The position numbers and the translations under genes are program-made. From Ruminococcus sp. (GTDB lineage: Bacteria; Bacillota; Clostridia; Oscillospirales; Ruminococcaceae), in assembly GCA_017626015.1 (NCBI GenBank), contig JAGAJO010000004.1, forward strand, positions 110,713 to 174,712: a stretch of 64,000 nucleotides of DNA. The letters are read 5' to 3'. The notes below the pieces were generated by a model. That model was not told where the DNA came from. It made no database searches and saw only the letters and a list, made by a program, of their open reading frames with translations. This document shows, one piece after another, positions 42,118 to 51,749 of this stretch; positions within the stretch are counted from its first letter, which is position 1; the number at the start of each line of letters is the position of its first letter.

Positions 42118-45090
42118 TTATCCTTTCGTATTTTCCCCTGCGGACTTAGCCGCTTCCTTTTCCTCAAGAGCAGCCGCCAGAGAACGGAGTCTTATCTTGG
42201 CTGCTCCCAGATTGGTGATCTCGTCTATCTTTAGCTGAGTATAAAGCTTTCCTTTTTCCTCCAGCACCGCTCTTACCTCGTCGGTGGTCACTGCGTCTAT
42301 TCCGCAGCCGAAGGATACAAGCTGCACAAGCTGCATATCCTCGTTTTCACATACATATTCTGCCGCCCTGTACATTCTGGAGTGGTATGTCCACTGATTG
42401 AGAACGTCCAGTGCGGGGGTATCTACCAGTCCCGCAACGCTGTCCTCGGTGATGACCGCAAATCCCAGAGAAGCGATAAGCTTGTGTATGCCATGATTTA
42501 TCTCAGGGTCTATGTGATAAGGTCTGCCTGCAATGACTATGATCTTCTGTCCCTTGCTCCTTGCCTCGGAAATGATATCCTGCGCTTTGCATTCCACGCT
42601 TCGGCGGTATTTCATCTGCGCCGAATACGCTCTGTTTAGCAGCCTGAGTACCTCCTTGTCGATAACTCCGTATCTGCTCAGCGCTTTTGACATTGCCTTG
42701 GCGACATGGCTTTTGTTGTTCAGATCGATATAGGGAGCTATAAAGTTTTCATCGGTAAGCCTGTCGTTGTTAGCCTTTAAAAGCTCGGGGTAGTATGCGA
42801 CTACCGGACAGTTGAAGTGGTTGTCAGAGCCGCCCTCGTCGATATTATAGCTCATGCAAGGGTAGAATATGAAATCAACATTCTTCTCCAGCAGGCTTTC
42901 GATATGTCCGTGGCACAGCTTAGCAGGGTAGCACACCGTATCCGAGGGGATAGTCTGCTGACCCTTGTAATAGGTGTCTCTGGTGGATTCCTCAGAAAGT
43001 ACGGTCTCAAAGCCAAGGTCTGTAAACAGCTGGACAAAAAACGGCATAAGATCGTAATATGACAGAGCTGCCGGCAGACCTACCGTCGCTATGGGTTTTC
43101 CGTGGGGTTTGATATTTTCAAGCTCACGGATATAATTGTACTTGTACTCTATCATATTTTCGGTCCTGTCGGAAATTTTGATACCTGCGCCCTTTTCGCA
43201 GCGGTTGCCGGAAACAAATCTGTGGCCGTCTCCGAAACGTATCACAGTAAGATTGCAGTGCGCACCGCAGCCTCCGCACTGTATGGCACGGGATGTATAG
43301 CAGAAGGAATCCAGCTGCTCAGCTGTCAGAATGCCGGAGATACTATCGGAATTTTTAGATTTTTCTTTTGCAAACAGCGCACAGCCCAGCGCACCCATAA
43401 GTCCGGCGATCGCAGGTCTGATAACATTTCTGCCAAGCTCCTTTTCAAAGGATCTCAGCACTGCGTCGTTAAGGAACGTTCCGCCCTGAACAACGATGTT
43501 TTTGCCAAGCTCGTCTATTGATTTTGCTCTTATGACCTTGTACACTGCGTTTTTTATGATCGAAGCGGAAAGTCCTGCGGAAATATCCTCAACCGAAGCG
43601 CCGTCCTTCTGCGCTTGCTTTACCGATGAATTCATAAATACGGTGCAGCGTGATCCAAGCTCTACGGGAGCTTTTGCAAAAAGTCCCAGACGGGCAAAAT
43701 CCGCAATGCTGTAGCCCATAGCGCCCGCAAAGGTCTGGATAAAAGAGCCGCATCCGGATGAGCAAGCCTCGTTGAGCATAATGCTGTCTATAGCATTATT
43801 TTTGATCTTGAAGCATTTGATATCCTGACCGCCTATGTCGATAATAAAGTCAACATCCGGGCAGAAATATGCCGCAGCCTTATAATGGGCGACCGTTTCC
43901 ACGATGCCGTAGTCAACGCCCAGACCTGCCTTGATAAGATCCTCTCCGTAGCCTGTTACCGCAGACGCTCTTATCTTAAGTCCCGGATTTGCCAGACGGT
44001 AGATCTCCCTGAGCTTTTCGGCTATAATATCCAGCGGCTGCCCCTTATTTGAGCAGTAATGCTGATAAAGCAGCCCGCCGTCCGGGGTGATAAGCACCAG
44101 CTTTGTTGTCGTTGATCCGGCGTCTATTCCCAGATAGGCGTCGCCCTTGTATGTGGTTATGTCCTCGTATTTAAGATCGGATTTTTTGTGACGCTCTATA
44201 AACGCCGCATAGTCCTGCTGTGATTCAAACAGCGGTTCGCCCACGACAATGCTGTCCGCAGACTTTGCATTGAGTATCCTGTTAAGTACCTCGTCGATAG
44301 TCACTTCCTCAGAGAGTGTGTCGGCGTGGAGAGCTGCGCCGTAAGCGATGTAGCATGATGATTTTTCCGGCAGTACGGCGTGTTCTCCGTCAAGCCCGAG
44401 GGTCGTGCGGAAGGCTTTTCTCAGTGCGCTCAGGTAGGTAAGGGGACCGCCCAGAAAAAGAACCTTTCCGCCTATCTTTCTTCCCTGTGCGAGACCGGAA
44501 ACGGTCTGATCCACCACAGCCTGAAAAATGGAAGCGGAAATGTCCTCCTTTTTCGCACCCTGATTAAGCAGCGGCTGAATGTCCGATTTTGCGAACACTC
44601 CGCATCTGGAGGCTATCGGATATGTTTTTTCTGCATGGAGAGCAAGCTCGTTCATTTCGTCCGGAGTAACTCCCAGAAGTCCTGACATCTGATCTATAAA
44701 AGCGCCTGTTCCGCCTGCGCAGGAGCCGTTCATACGCTGTTCGACTCCGCCGGTGAGGAAAATGATCTTTGCGTCCTCTCCTCCAAGCTCGATAACTACG
44801 TCGGCATCGGGATAGCTTTTGTTTACGGCAATGAATGCAGAAAAAACCTCCTGCACGAAAGGAATGTCCGCAGACTGCGCAATGCCGAGTCCGGCAGAGC
44901 CTGTGATAGCTATCCTGAATTTGTCCTCCGGATAAAGCTCCCTGATAGACCGCAGCTGTTCCGCCACGGTTTCACGGACCTTTGAAAAATGTCTCTCATA
45001 TTTATTGTAAATAAATTCTCCGCTGTCAAGAATTACTGTTTTTACGGTAGTCGAGCCAACGTCGATACCAAGATCAAATACCTTACTCAT
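42118..45090 (-). CDS. Acyl-CoA dehydratase activase (BcrAD/BadFG/HgdC type), double ASKHA
   Basis: 990 residues. Two ASKHA ATPase domains are present: FDLGIDVGSTTVKTVI at the start and YLGIDAGSTTTKLVLI near 320, each with a later glycine/cysteine loop (GSCAGGTGAFIDQM, CSSGCGSFIQTFA) that holds the bridging iron-sulfur cluster. A DUF2229-like region with many cysteines fills the rest. Such proteins use ATP to push a low-potential electron onto a dehydratase. In many relatives the 423-residue downstream product is fused to it. The start lies behind an unusual hairpin in the ribosome-site spacer. Confidence 0.85.
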   Translation of the reverse strand: MSKVFDLGIDVGSTTVKTVILDSGEFIYNKYERHFSKVRETVAEQLRSIRELYPEDKFRIAITGSAGLGIAQSADIPFVQEVFSAFIAVNKSYPDADVVIELGGEDAKIIFLTGGVEQRMNGSCAGGTGAFIDQMSGLLGVTPDEMNELALHAEKTYPIASRCGVFAKSDIQPLLNQGAKKEDISASIFQAVVDQTVSGLAQGRKIGGKVLFLGGPLTYLSALRKAFRTTLGLDGEHAVLPEKSSCYIAYGAALHADTLSEEVTIDEVLNRILNAKSADSIVVGEPLFESQQDYAAFIERHKKSDLKYEDITTYKGDAYLGIDAGSTTTKLVLITPDGGLLYQHYCSNKGQPLDIIAEKLREIYRLANPGLKIRASAVTGYGEDLIKAGLGVDYGIVETVAHYKAAAYFCPDVDFIIDIGGQDIKCFKIKNNAIDSIMLNEACSSGCGSFIQTFAGAMGYSIADFARLGLFAKAPVELGSRCTVFMNSSVKQAQKDGASVEDISAGLSASIIKNAVYKVIRAKSIDELGKNIVVQGGTFLNDAVLRSFEKELGRNVIRPAIAGLMGALGCALFAKEKSKNSDSISGILTAEQLDSFCYTSRAIQCGGCGAHCNLTVIRFGDGHRFVSGNRCEKGAGIKISDRTENMIEYKYNYIRELENIKPHGKPIATVGLPAALSYYDLMPFFVQLFTDLGFETVLSEESTRDTYYKGQQTIPSDTVCYPAKLCHGHIESLLEKNVDFIFYPCMSYNIDEGGSDNHFNCPVVAYYPELLKANNDRLTDENFIAPYIDLNNKSHVAKAMSKALSRYGVIDKEVLRLLNRAYSAQMKYRRSVECKAQDIISEARSKGQKIIVIAGRPYHIDPEINHGIHKLIASLGFAVITEDSVAGLVDTPALDVLNQWTYHSRMYRAAEYVCENEDMQLVQLVSFGCGIDAVTTDEVRAVLEEKGKLYTQLKIDEITNLGAAKIRLRSLAAALEEKEAAKSAGENTKG

Positions 45091-45099
45091 ATATTTTAC

Positions 45100-45114
45100 G
45101 CTGTCTCAGACAGC
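45100..45114 (-). promoter_or_regulatory. Hairpin inside the ribosome site to start-codon spacer
   Basis: GCTGTCT-C-AGACAGC sits between AGGAG (45116-45120) and the ATG at 45090. The linear spacer is 25 bases, too long for normal initiation, but folding the 15-base hairpin leaves about ten. Confidence 0.6.
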
Positions 45115-45151
45115 ACTCCTTTCCTGAATCAGAATTTAACGATACAAAATA

Positions 45152-45180
45152 ATTATATCACATTTTGTCTGAAAATACAA
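45152..45180 (-). promoter_or_regulatory. Promoter of activase operon
   Basis: Minus-strand TTGTAT (45175-45180), 17 bases, TATAAT (45152-45157). Confidence 0.75.
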
Positions 45181-45200
45181 TAGCAGAAATGTGAAAATTC

Positions 45201-45242
45201 AAAGGACTTAAAATACAGTTTTATCTGCATTTTAAGTCCTTG
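45201..45242. terminator. Long hairpin between activase operon and kinase operon
   Basis: AAGGACTTAAAAT pairs with ATTTTAAGTCCTT, with an inner CAG/CTG stem, in the spacer between the activase promoter and the end of the kinase gene. A second short stem CTGCTT/AAGCAG lies at 45340-45357, next to the kinase stop. Confidence 0.65.
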
Positions 45243-45363
45243 TCTTTGTTTTTTGCTTTATGCAAAATTTGCCGTGTCATGACGGCTCCCGTTTTGAGCC
45301 TGACCGACGCAGTTCAGCTATGATCCCGTTGGAGGTCCTGCTTTTTTGCAAGCAGATCTTAAT

Positions 45364-47919
45364 TTATTTTTCAAAGTAGACGCTCAGTATGCGGGTAAGC
45401 TCCTTAATGTCGATAGGCTTAGCTACATGGGAATTCATACCGTGATCCATGCACCTCTTTATATCCTCCGAAAAGGCGTCCGCCGTCATAGCGATGATCG
45501 GAATTGAGGAGGCGTCGGGACGATCCATGCTGCGTATCATGTCTGTTGCTTCGTATCCGTTCTTAACAGGCATACGGATATCCATAAGTATTGCGTCATA
45601 GTAGCCCACAGGTGAGTTTTGGAACCTATCCGCACACTCCTGTCCGTTTTCAGCCCAATCCAGCTCCAGTCCCAATTCCTTCAGAAGCTCGCTGGCGATC
45701 TCCCAGTTCAGCTCGTTATCCTCTGCCAGAAGAACACGTTTTCCGCTGAAATCGACGCTTTGTTTCTCCGGCGCTGACGCTTTTTCGGGAGAATCCACAT
45801 AAGGCTTCAGTCCATAATACAGGGTAGACTTGAACAGAGGCTTGGACAGGAATCCGCTGATGCCCGCTTCACGTGCCTCAGCTTCGATCTCGCTGAAATC
45901 GTAAGCTGATATGAGTAGGATAGGTACGTCGTTGCCGAGCTGCTTTCGCAGTTCCTTTGCCGTTTTTATACCGTCCATGCCCGGCAGCTTAAAATCGAGC
46001 AGGATAATGTGATAATCATTATGGATCTTATGGTGCTCATTTACCATACGGACCGCACTTTCGCCGTCCAATGCCCAGTCTGCACGGATACCGATAGACT
46101 TCAGCGAATCCGTTGTGCTTTCGCAGAGCTGCTGATCATCATCGACTACCAGCATTGTAAAGTCGGGAAGTATCATATCCTCTTCCTGCTCGGAGGTGCG
46201 TTCAAAGTCAAGGGTCACATTAAATTCGGTTCCGACTCCCTGTATGCTCTTTACGTCGATATTACCTCCCATTGCTTCTACGATATACTTTGTGATTGCC
46301 ATTCCCAGACCTGTTCCTTCGGTCTTCTGGACACGCTTGTTATCCTCTCTTATGAAGGAATCGTAGATATGCTTCATAAATTCCTCAGACATACCTATAC
46401 CGGTGTCTTTTACAGTCAGTATTATTCTGACATAGTCATCGCCCTTCGGTGATTCCTGTTCATGCAGTGATACTTCGATTGAACCGCCTTCCGGAGTGAA
46501 TTTGATCGCATTGGACAGCAGATTGATGATCACCTGATTGAGACGCACGCTGTCGCACAGCACATTTTCGGATGAGATGTTGTATATAAATACGTCAAAT
46601 CTTTGTTTTTTTGACTTGACCTGAGGCTGGACGATGCTGACAATGCTGTCCATTATATCACGCAGGGAAACAAGCTCAACGTTCAGAGTCATTTTACCGC
46701 TTTCTATTTTTGACATATCCAGCACGTCGTTGATAAGTCCCAGCAGATGCTTACTTGACGTAACGATCTTTTTCAGGCAATTTTCAACACGGGACTTATC
46801 GTCGATATTCGTCATAGCAATGGTTGTCATACCTACGATAGCGTTCATGGGCGTTCGTATATCGTGGCTCATGTTGGACAGGAATTCGCTCTTTGATCTG
46901 TTGGCTTCCTCCGCAGACTGCTTTGCTTCCTCAAGATCCTGTAGCTGCGCCTTGCTCATTCGGAAGTATTTTATAAATATTAAAAGAAGTACCGTCAGTA
47001 TCAGTGTACAGCATATCAGGAATACGACCAGAGACTGCTTACTCTGCATTTCCACAGCTTCGTCAAGTGTTCCGTACGGCAGTATCGTGAGTACATACCA
47101 CTCCGAAGAAGGCAGGCTTGAACAGTACATCTGAAGCCGTTTGCCATTCATTTTAAACATGGCGGAGTAGTCCTTGCCGCTTTCCATCGCTTCCTGCAAT
47201 TCTGTAATAAACTGCTCCACGCTGTCCTTTCCGGATACTTCTTCGTAAAGCGCTCTGGCACGGTCAAAATAATTATCTCTGTATGCGCCTTTGCTGCGAA
47301 CAACGAAGCTTCCGTCCCTGCGTATGACAAATGAGTACAGCAGTGCTTCCTCATCATCCAGCGACAGTGTTTCGCTTATGTATTCGATCGGCATTCTGCC
47401 TGCAATGGCAATGCTTGTTTTTCCGTCCTGCATTTTTGTCTCAAAGGGAGTGCCTATAATGGCTGACTGTTTTCCTTCAGAGTTGACGCCTACGGATATC
47501 GACCGAGCTCCGTTACGCATAGCTTTGAGGAATTTATCGGCATTGACCGAAGCTATCTGGTCGCCGAAGATCATCTCGAAGCTTCCGTCGTCAAAATAAA
47601 AAGCCAGGGCCTCCAATCCCCTGATCTTTGCGTTATATTCCAGCCAATCCCTCATTTCCTGCGTATCCTCCCGGGTATCTGTCGGGAGAGTTTTTACAAG
47701 CGTATCCAGCTGCGTCAGACGCAGATCGATCATAGTTGAGAAATGCTTGGAAATTCTCTCGTTCATGCTTGCCATATAAACGCTGCCCACCTGGTTTATG
47801 GTCTTTTCGCTCTGTGTATTCATGTAGACCGCCAGAAAGGAAAAAATGCCGATGCACACGATACCGATAAGTATCATGCTTCTTCTTAGGAAATGTGTGA
47901 TTTTATATTGCTTGCTCAT
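45364..47919 (-). CDS. Hybrid sensor histidine kinase with two receiver domains
   Basis: 851 residues; ATG at 47919 has GGAGG seven bases upstream, preferred over the in-frame start at 47973. Order: membrane helix (14-34), outer Cache-like sensor (about 40-290), second helix (295-317), HisKA with phospho-His352 (NMSHDIRTPMNAI), ATPase (LLSNAIKFTPEGG, DTGIGM, GTGLGMAI), receiver 1 (Asp642) and receiver 2 (Asp780, ILMDIRMPVKNG). It lacks its own HPt domain; a separate HPt gene lies 40 bases upstream in the same operon. The outer signal is unknown. Confidence 0.93.
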   Translation of the reverse strand: MSKQYKITHFLRRSMILIGIVCIGIFSFLAVYMNTQSEKTINQVGSVYMASMNERISKHFSTMIDLRLTQLDTLVKTLPTDTREDTQEMRDWLEYNAKIRGLEALAFYFDDGSFEMIFGDQIASVNADKFLKAMRNGARSISVGVNSEGKQSAIIGTPFETKMQDGKTSIAIAGRMPIEYISETLSLDDEEALLYSFVIRRDGSFVVRSKGAYRDNYFDRARALYEEVSGKDSVEQFITELQEAMESGKDYSAMFKMNGKRLQMYCSSLPSSEWYVLTILPYGTLDEAVEMQSKQSLVVFLICCTLILTVLLLIFIKYFRMSKAQLQDLEEAKQSAEEANRSKSEFLSNMSHDIRTPMNAIVGMTTIAMTNIDDKSRVENCLKKIVTSSKHLLGLINDVLDMSKIESGKMTLNVELVSLRDIMDSIVSIVQPQVKSKKQRFDVFIYNISSENVLCDSVRLNQVIINLLSNAIKFTPEGGSIEVSLHEQESPKGDDYVRIILTVKDTGIGMSEEFMKHIYDSFIREDNKRVQKTEGTGLGMAITKYIVEAMGGNIDVKSIQGVGTEFNVTLDFERTSEQEEDMILPDFTMLVVDDDQQLCESTTDSLKSIGIRADWALDGESAVRMVNEHHKIHNDYHIILLDFKLPGMDGIKTAKELRKQLGNDVPILLISAYDFSEIEAEAREAGISGFLSKPLFKSTLYYGLKPYVDSPEKASAPEKQSVDFSGKRVLLAEDNELNWEIASELLKELGLELDWAENGQECADRFQNSPVGYYDAILMDIRMPVKNGYEATDMIRSMDRPDASSIPIIAMTADAFSEDIKRCMDHGMNSHVAKPIDIKELTRILSVYFEK

Positions 47920-47959
47920 ATTACTGCCTCCGCAATTATATTGCAGCATAAAAATATTT

Positions 47960-48313
47960 TTACTGCTGATCAAGTAATTCTATTGCGCAAACTATCTGCT
48001 CGTAATCGGTCTTTACCTGCTGATAATAGGAATCGCTGTCGGGCTTCTTACCACCTCTGAGAGCTTCCGTAATCTCATACGACGATTTGTAGAGCCGTTC
48101 AAATCCAAGGTTCTGACAAAGTCCTTTGATAGTATGGGCAGCACGGAAAGCTTCCTCGTAGTTTTCATCTTCAAGAGATCGGGTCAACAGGTCAAACGTC
48201 GGATCGTTTTTAAATTTCAATATAAATTTTTTAACGCGTTCTTCCTTTAGCATTCTGGAAATAACGCCTTCGTAATCGCCGCCGAACATCTCAAAGCATT
48301 CTTTCAAAGTCAT
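47960..48313 (-). CDS. Histidine phosphotransfer (HPt) domain protein
   Basis: 117 residues. The HPt motif AAHTIKGLCQNLGF has phospho-accepting His60; the rest is a helical bundle. It lies between the HD-GYP response regulator gene (14-base gap) and the hybrid kinase gene, and so probably carries phosphate from the kinase receivers to the HD-GYP protein receiver. A second lone HPt protein at 20853 has the same length and the same His60 position, suggesting an old duplication or a common type. Confidence 0.9.
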   Translation of the reverse strand: MTLKECFEMFGGDYEGVISRMLKEERVKKFILKFKNDPTFDLLTRSLEDENYEEAFRAAHTIKGLCQNLGFERLYKSSYEITEALRGGKKPDSDSYYQQVKTDYEQIVCAIELLDQQ

Positions 48314-48327
48314 ATATTTCCCTCCGT

Positions 48328-49458
48328 TTATACAATATTCTCATTTTTCAGAACTTCCTTGGTAAGATATTCGGCTTCCTTGGAAATGCTTATTATGTCA
48401 CGTCTTTCATCGGTCTCGCCTAAAAGCGATGATCTGATATGATCCGAGCATTCTACCAGGCATTCGAGAAGTATCGGATTAAACGTTCCGCATTCGCCGT
48501 TCATTATCATCTCAATGGCTTTTTCATGAGAATAGGCTTTCTTATGGCAGCGCTCGCTTGTAAGCGCATCGTATACGTCTGCTATGGACACTATCTGGGC
48601 TGAGATAGGGATCTCGTCTCCTTTAAGACCGTCCGGATATCCCTTTCCGTCATAGCGCTCATGGTGCCAGCGGCAGATCTCATGGGCGAACTTTATAAGC
48701 GGCTCGTCCTTATAAATTTCTATCTGCGACAGCATCTTTGCTCCCGCTGCGGAATGCGTTTTCATGATGGCAAATTCCTCTGGCGTAAACCGTCCGGGCT
48801 TGTTGAGTATTTCATCGGGGATAGAAATTTTTCCGATATCATGCAGGGCGGAAGCGCTGGATATCATTATTATATCGCTGATGTTAAGAGGATATTTGTC
48901 AGTTTTCCTTATAAGGTGTTTCAGAAGGATCTCCGTTATTATCTGGATATGCACTACGTGCAGTCCGCTCTCGCCGTTACGGAATTCAACTATATGACTG
49001 AGAATATTTATCATCAGATCGTTGCTTTTTTCTCTTTCATAAATTTGTTCCGCTACAATGTCGATCAGCTTCTGCTGCTTGGCATACAGCATTATCGTAT
49101 TATGAATACGGTTTTTAACGATAGTCTCGTCATACGGACGTGTTATATAATCTGTAGATCCCAGCTTAAAGGAACGGTGCATAGTTTCAGGATTATTTTC
49201 AGAGGATATAGTAATTACCGGTATATTGTTTATCAGCTCTTCACGGTTCATAAATTGCAGCACGTCAAAGCCGTTCACATTCGGCATTACAAGATCAAGA
49301 AGAATGATCGATAACTCAGAGCCGTATTGCTGTATGACATCAATACCTTCACTGCCGTCGCATGCTTCAAGGACTTCGTATTTATCACAAAGCATATCCG
49401 CAAGAATTCCTCTGTTCAGCTCAGAATCGTCTATTATCAAAACTTTTCTCTTTTCCAT
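48328..49458 (-). CDS. Response regulator with HD-GYP phosphodiesterase domain
   Basis: 376 residues, AAGGAG before the ATG. The N-terminal receiver has phospho-acceptor Asp55 (LLDLVMPNVNGFD); its usual switch Lys is Arg (DYITRP). The C-terminal HD-GYP domain has HDIGK (206-210) and HHERYDGKGYPDG (265-277), complete for metal binding and c-di-GMP hydrolysis. It probably lowers c-di-GMP when phosphorylated by the hybrid kinase through the HPt protein encoded next to it. It is the first gene of the phosphorelay operon. Confidence 0.93.
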   Translation of the reverse strand: MEKRKVLIIDDSELNRGILADMLCDKYEVLEACDGSEGIDVIQQYGSELSIILLDLVMPNVNGFDVLQFMNREELINNIPVITISSENNPETMHRSFKLGSTDYITRPYDETIVKNRIHNTIMLYAKQQKLIDIVAEQIYEREKSNDLMINILSHIVEFRNGESGLHVVHIQIITEILLKHLIRKTDKYPLNISDIIMISSASALHDIGKISIPDEILNKPGRFTPEEFAIMKTHSAAGAKMLSQIEIYKDEPLIKFAHEICRWHHERYDGKGYPDGLKGDEIPISAQIVSIADVYDALTSERCHKKAYSHEKAIEMIMNGECGTFNPILLECLVECSDHIRSSLLGETDERRDIISISKEAEYLTKEVLKNENIV

Positions 49459-49476
49459 TGGGTACTCCTTTGTATT

Positions 49477-49505
49477 AAATTATTTTTTTCGGTACGAAAC
49501 GTCAA
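49477..49505 (-). promoter_or_regulatory. Promoter of phosphorelay operon
   Basis: Minus-strand TTGACG (49500-49505), 17 bases, TAATTT (49477-49482), 18 bases before the start codon. Confidence 0.65.
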
Positions 49506-50191
49506 TACGATAAAAAGACTGCTCACATATGAGGCAGCCTGTTACTTTGATTTTATACTTGCCGCTGATGCAGATTTCAATAAAAGGACTAAGACCTTCA
49601 TACGTTTTAGCTGCGTAAAGGATTACAGCAAAAGCACGCCGGCGCATGACAGAAAAGACATATAGGCAGATGAAAATAAGCCGGAAATTTATTTAGGCTT
49701 GCGGCAGCAGCAAAAATATAATAACCAGTTGACTGTCATATTGATATTTCGTCTCCATATAACCGATGTAATTATATCATATTTCAATCTTTTAGTCAAG
49801 AGTCTGACACGCTGTTTCACAGGTATCGGCGCATAAATCTATCAAATTTTCGATGGGTTTAAATATACCTAACAGGATATTCATAATTGCAGATATGTCC
49901 CGGATCTCGCCAAAGGCAGGAAGTGTCTTAAATGTAAATTAATGCGAAAACAGCCATTACAAAACGGCTGCCCGGGTTGTCAAAAAAATCCACACAAAGC
50001 AAATAAGGGGCAGTCCTATATAGTAGGGCATATGCCCAAATTCACCTTATACTGAACTTCTGTGTATGGGGATTTTGCTCCTGCGAAGAGCGAAACCCCT
50101 GTATGTTCTTTAAATTCCCGATGTTTTTTTTACAGACTGAACGTATCTCTCCCCTCCGAAGGCGGGAAGAGATACATTGATCAGCATTTTC
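49506..50191. other. 686-base spacer with hairpins and no supported gene
   Basis: No frame with a convincing ribosome site. It contains a 12-base palindrome GGGCATATGCCC (50026-50037), a hairpin with GGGG and CCCC ends (50068-50099) and a hairpin GTATCTCT/AGAGATAC near the end of the GH13 gene (50143-50175). These could be 3' structures of the GH13 transcript or a small RNA. Confidence 0.4.
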
Positions 50192-51502
50192 TTATCTTTC
50201 CATTTTCCATACCTCGACAGAGCAGGGCTTAAGCTCACTGCCTCCTCCGAAATCATGTACCGTTCCCGTGATAAGCTCGTCGGCTCTGCCGCATCTGGCG
50301 TCAAAATGCGCTGTATACGGCTGATCGTCGGCGTTTATCGCAACAAGGATCCTTTCTCCCTCATATTCTCTTTCAATTATGCACTGCTTGTTTGTCAGTA
50401 CCGGGATAGTAACGGATCCGTAGCAAAGAGCCTTGCTCTCACGGTGTATTTTTGCGAGCTTTGATATCAGCTCTGTCAGGTCGTTCCACTCAGGCTTGTC
50501 AAAGGATACTCTCAGTGCAGGATCTCCCTCGCTCTTGTTAGCCTTCGTGCCCCATTCCGAGCCGTAATATACGCATGGAATACCCGGCATTGCAAAAAGC
50601 ATTCCGTATATCAGCGGCAGATGCTTTTCATTGGTGAGCTGGCTGGCAATACGTGATACGTCGTGATTATCCACGAAGCAGAGGAGATGCTTTCCTCTGT
50701 ATCTGCACCAGTTCTCAGGACCGAACTGATTTTTGATAGAGTGGCAGATCTCAAACATATTCATGCTGTTAAAGCTGGAATACAGTCCCTTGTAGCACTC
50801 ATAGTTCGTGCATGAGTGGAGCATTTCGTCGTTTACCCAGCGTGCGTAGTCGCCGTGAAGAAGCTCGCCGATAAGGACGAAATCCTCCTTGACCCAATTT
50901 GCGTGCTGTCTGAGTCTTTTAAGAAAATCAAAGCTGAGGCAGTATGCCACATCAAGGCGCAGTCCGTCGATATCAAATTCCCTTACCCATTGAGTAACGC
51001 ATTCCAGAATATGATCGACTACCTGAGGATTGTTAAGGTTGAGCTTTACAAGGTCGTAGTGACCCTCCCAGCCCTCGTACCACAGTCCGTCGTTGTAGTT
51101 GCTGTTTCCGCCGAAGTTGATGTTGAACCAGTCCTTATAGGGAGAGCTTTCTCTGTTTTTAAGTACGTCCTGAAAAGCCCAGAAGCCTCTTCCCACATGG
51201 TTGAACACACCGTCTATAACGACCCTTATGCCTTCTTTATGGAGAGCCTTGACGACTTCGGCAAAATCCTCGTTGGTACCGAGACGGCAGTCGATTTTTC
51301 TGTAATCTCTTGTGTTGTAGCCGTGTGTATCGGATTCAAAAATCGGGGAAAAATAAATTGCGTCGGCTCCCAGCTTTTTGATATGAGGTATCCAGTCGAT
51401 GACTTTTGTTATCCTGCTTTCCTCTTTGCCGTCGTTCTCGAAGGGAGCGCCGCAGAAGCCGAGGGGGTAGATCTGATAAAAAACGCTTTCATAAGCCCAC
51501 AT
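50192..51502 (-). CDS. GH13 alpha-amylase-family glycosidase
   Basis: 436 residues; start at 51502 (MWAYESVFYQIYPLGF) with AAAGGAAG upstream, since the earlier 34 codons show no protein-like character. GH13 motifs: DGVFNHVG, nucleophile Asp184 (GLRLDVA), acid/base Glu213 (IGELLHG) and Asp281 (FVDNHD). No signal peptide, so it acts in the cytoplasm on imported maltodextrins or related alpha-glucans, like neopullulanase or cyclomaltodextrinase-type enzymes but without their N-terminal domain. It is a single gene with its own promoter, divergent from asparaginase. Confidence 0.92.
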   Translation of the reverse strand: MWAYESVFYQIYPLGFCGAPFENDGKEESRITKVIDWIPHIKKLGADAIYFSPIFESDTHGYNTRDYRKIDCRLGTNEDFAEVVKALHKEGIRVVIDGVFNHVGRGFWAFQDVLKNRESSPYKDWFNINFGGNSNYNDGLWYEGWEGHYDLVKLNLNNPQVVDHILECVTQWVREFDIDGLRLDVAYCLSFDFLKRLRQHANWVKEDFVLIGELLHGDYARWVNDEMLHSCTNYECYKGLYSSFNSMNMFEICHSIKNQFGPENWCRYRGKHLLCFVDNHDVSRIASQLTNEKHLPLIYGMLFAMPGIPCVYYGSEWGTKANKSEGDPALRVSFDKPEWNDLTELISKLAKIHRESKALCYGSVTIPVLTNKQCIIEREYEGERILVAINADDQPYTAHFDARCGRADELITGTVHDFGGGSELKPCSVEVWKMER

Positions 51503-51575
51503 ATTAACTAACTTCCTTTCATTATCGTGTTTGATGTTCCGCCAAATAGGGCAGTATTGATGAGTCACTTTTATT

Positions 51576-51604
51576 ATTATACCAAATTTCGGACAATTAC
51601 TCAA
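51576..51604 (-). promoter_or_regulatory. Promoter of GH13 gene
   Basis: Minus-strand TTGAGT (51599-51604), 17 bases, TATAAT (51576-51581). Confidence 0.75.
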
Positions 51605-51655
51605 TTCTCATTTTCAATCAATATTTCCAACACTTTTAGATATTTTGCACAACTA

Positions 51656-51684
51656 TTGACAATTTTAAACCGCTGTGATATTAT
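51656..51684 (+). promoter_or_regulatory. Promoter of asparaginase gene
   Basis: TTGACA (51656-51661), 17 bases, TATTAT (51679-51684). Confidence 0.78.
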
Positions 51685-51749
51685 ATTTATAACAAATATA
51701 TTTAATATGTATTATTTTTTAATTCAAGGGAAATGCTGATTACAATAGG

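Noticed and set aside
42100-42125. Frameshift within one large activase gene
   Set aside because: The boundary has a proper stop, ribosome site and ATG at a domain edge; treated as a natural split unless reads show otherwise.
45244-45363. c-di-GMP riboswitch near the HD-GYP/kinase operon
   Set aside because: The spacer has small stems but none of the conserved riboswitch core segments; the same is true upstream of 49458.
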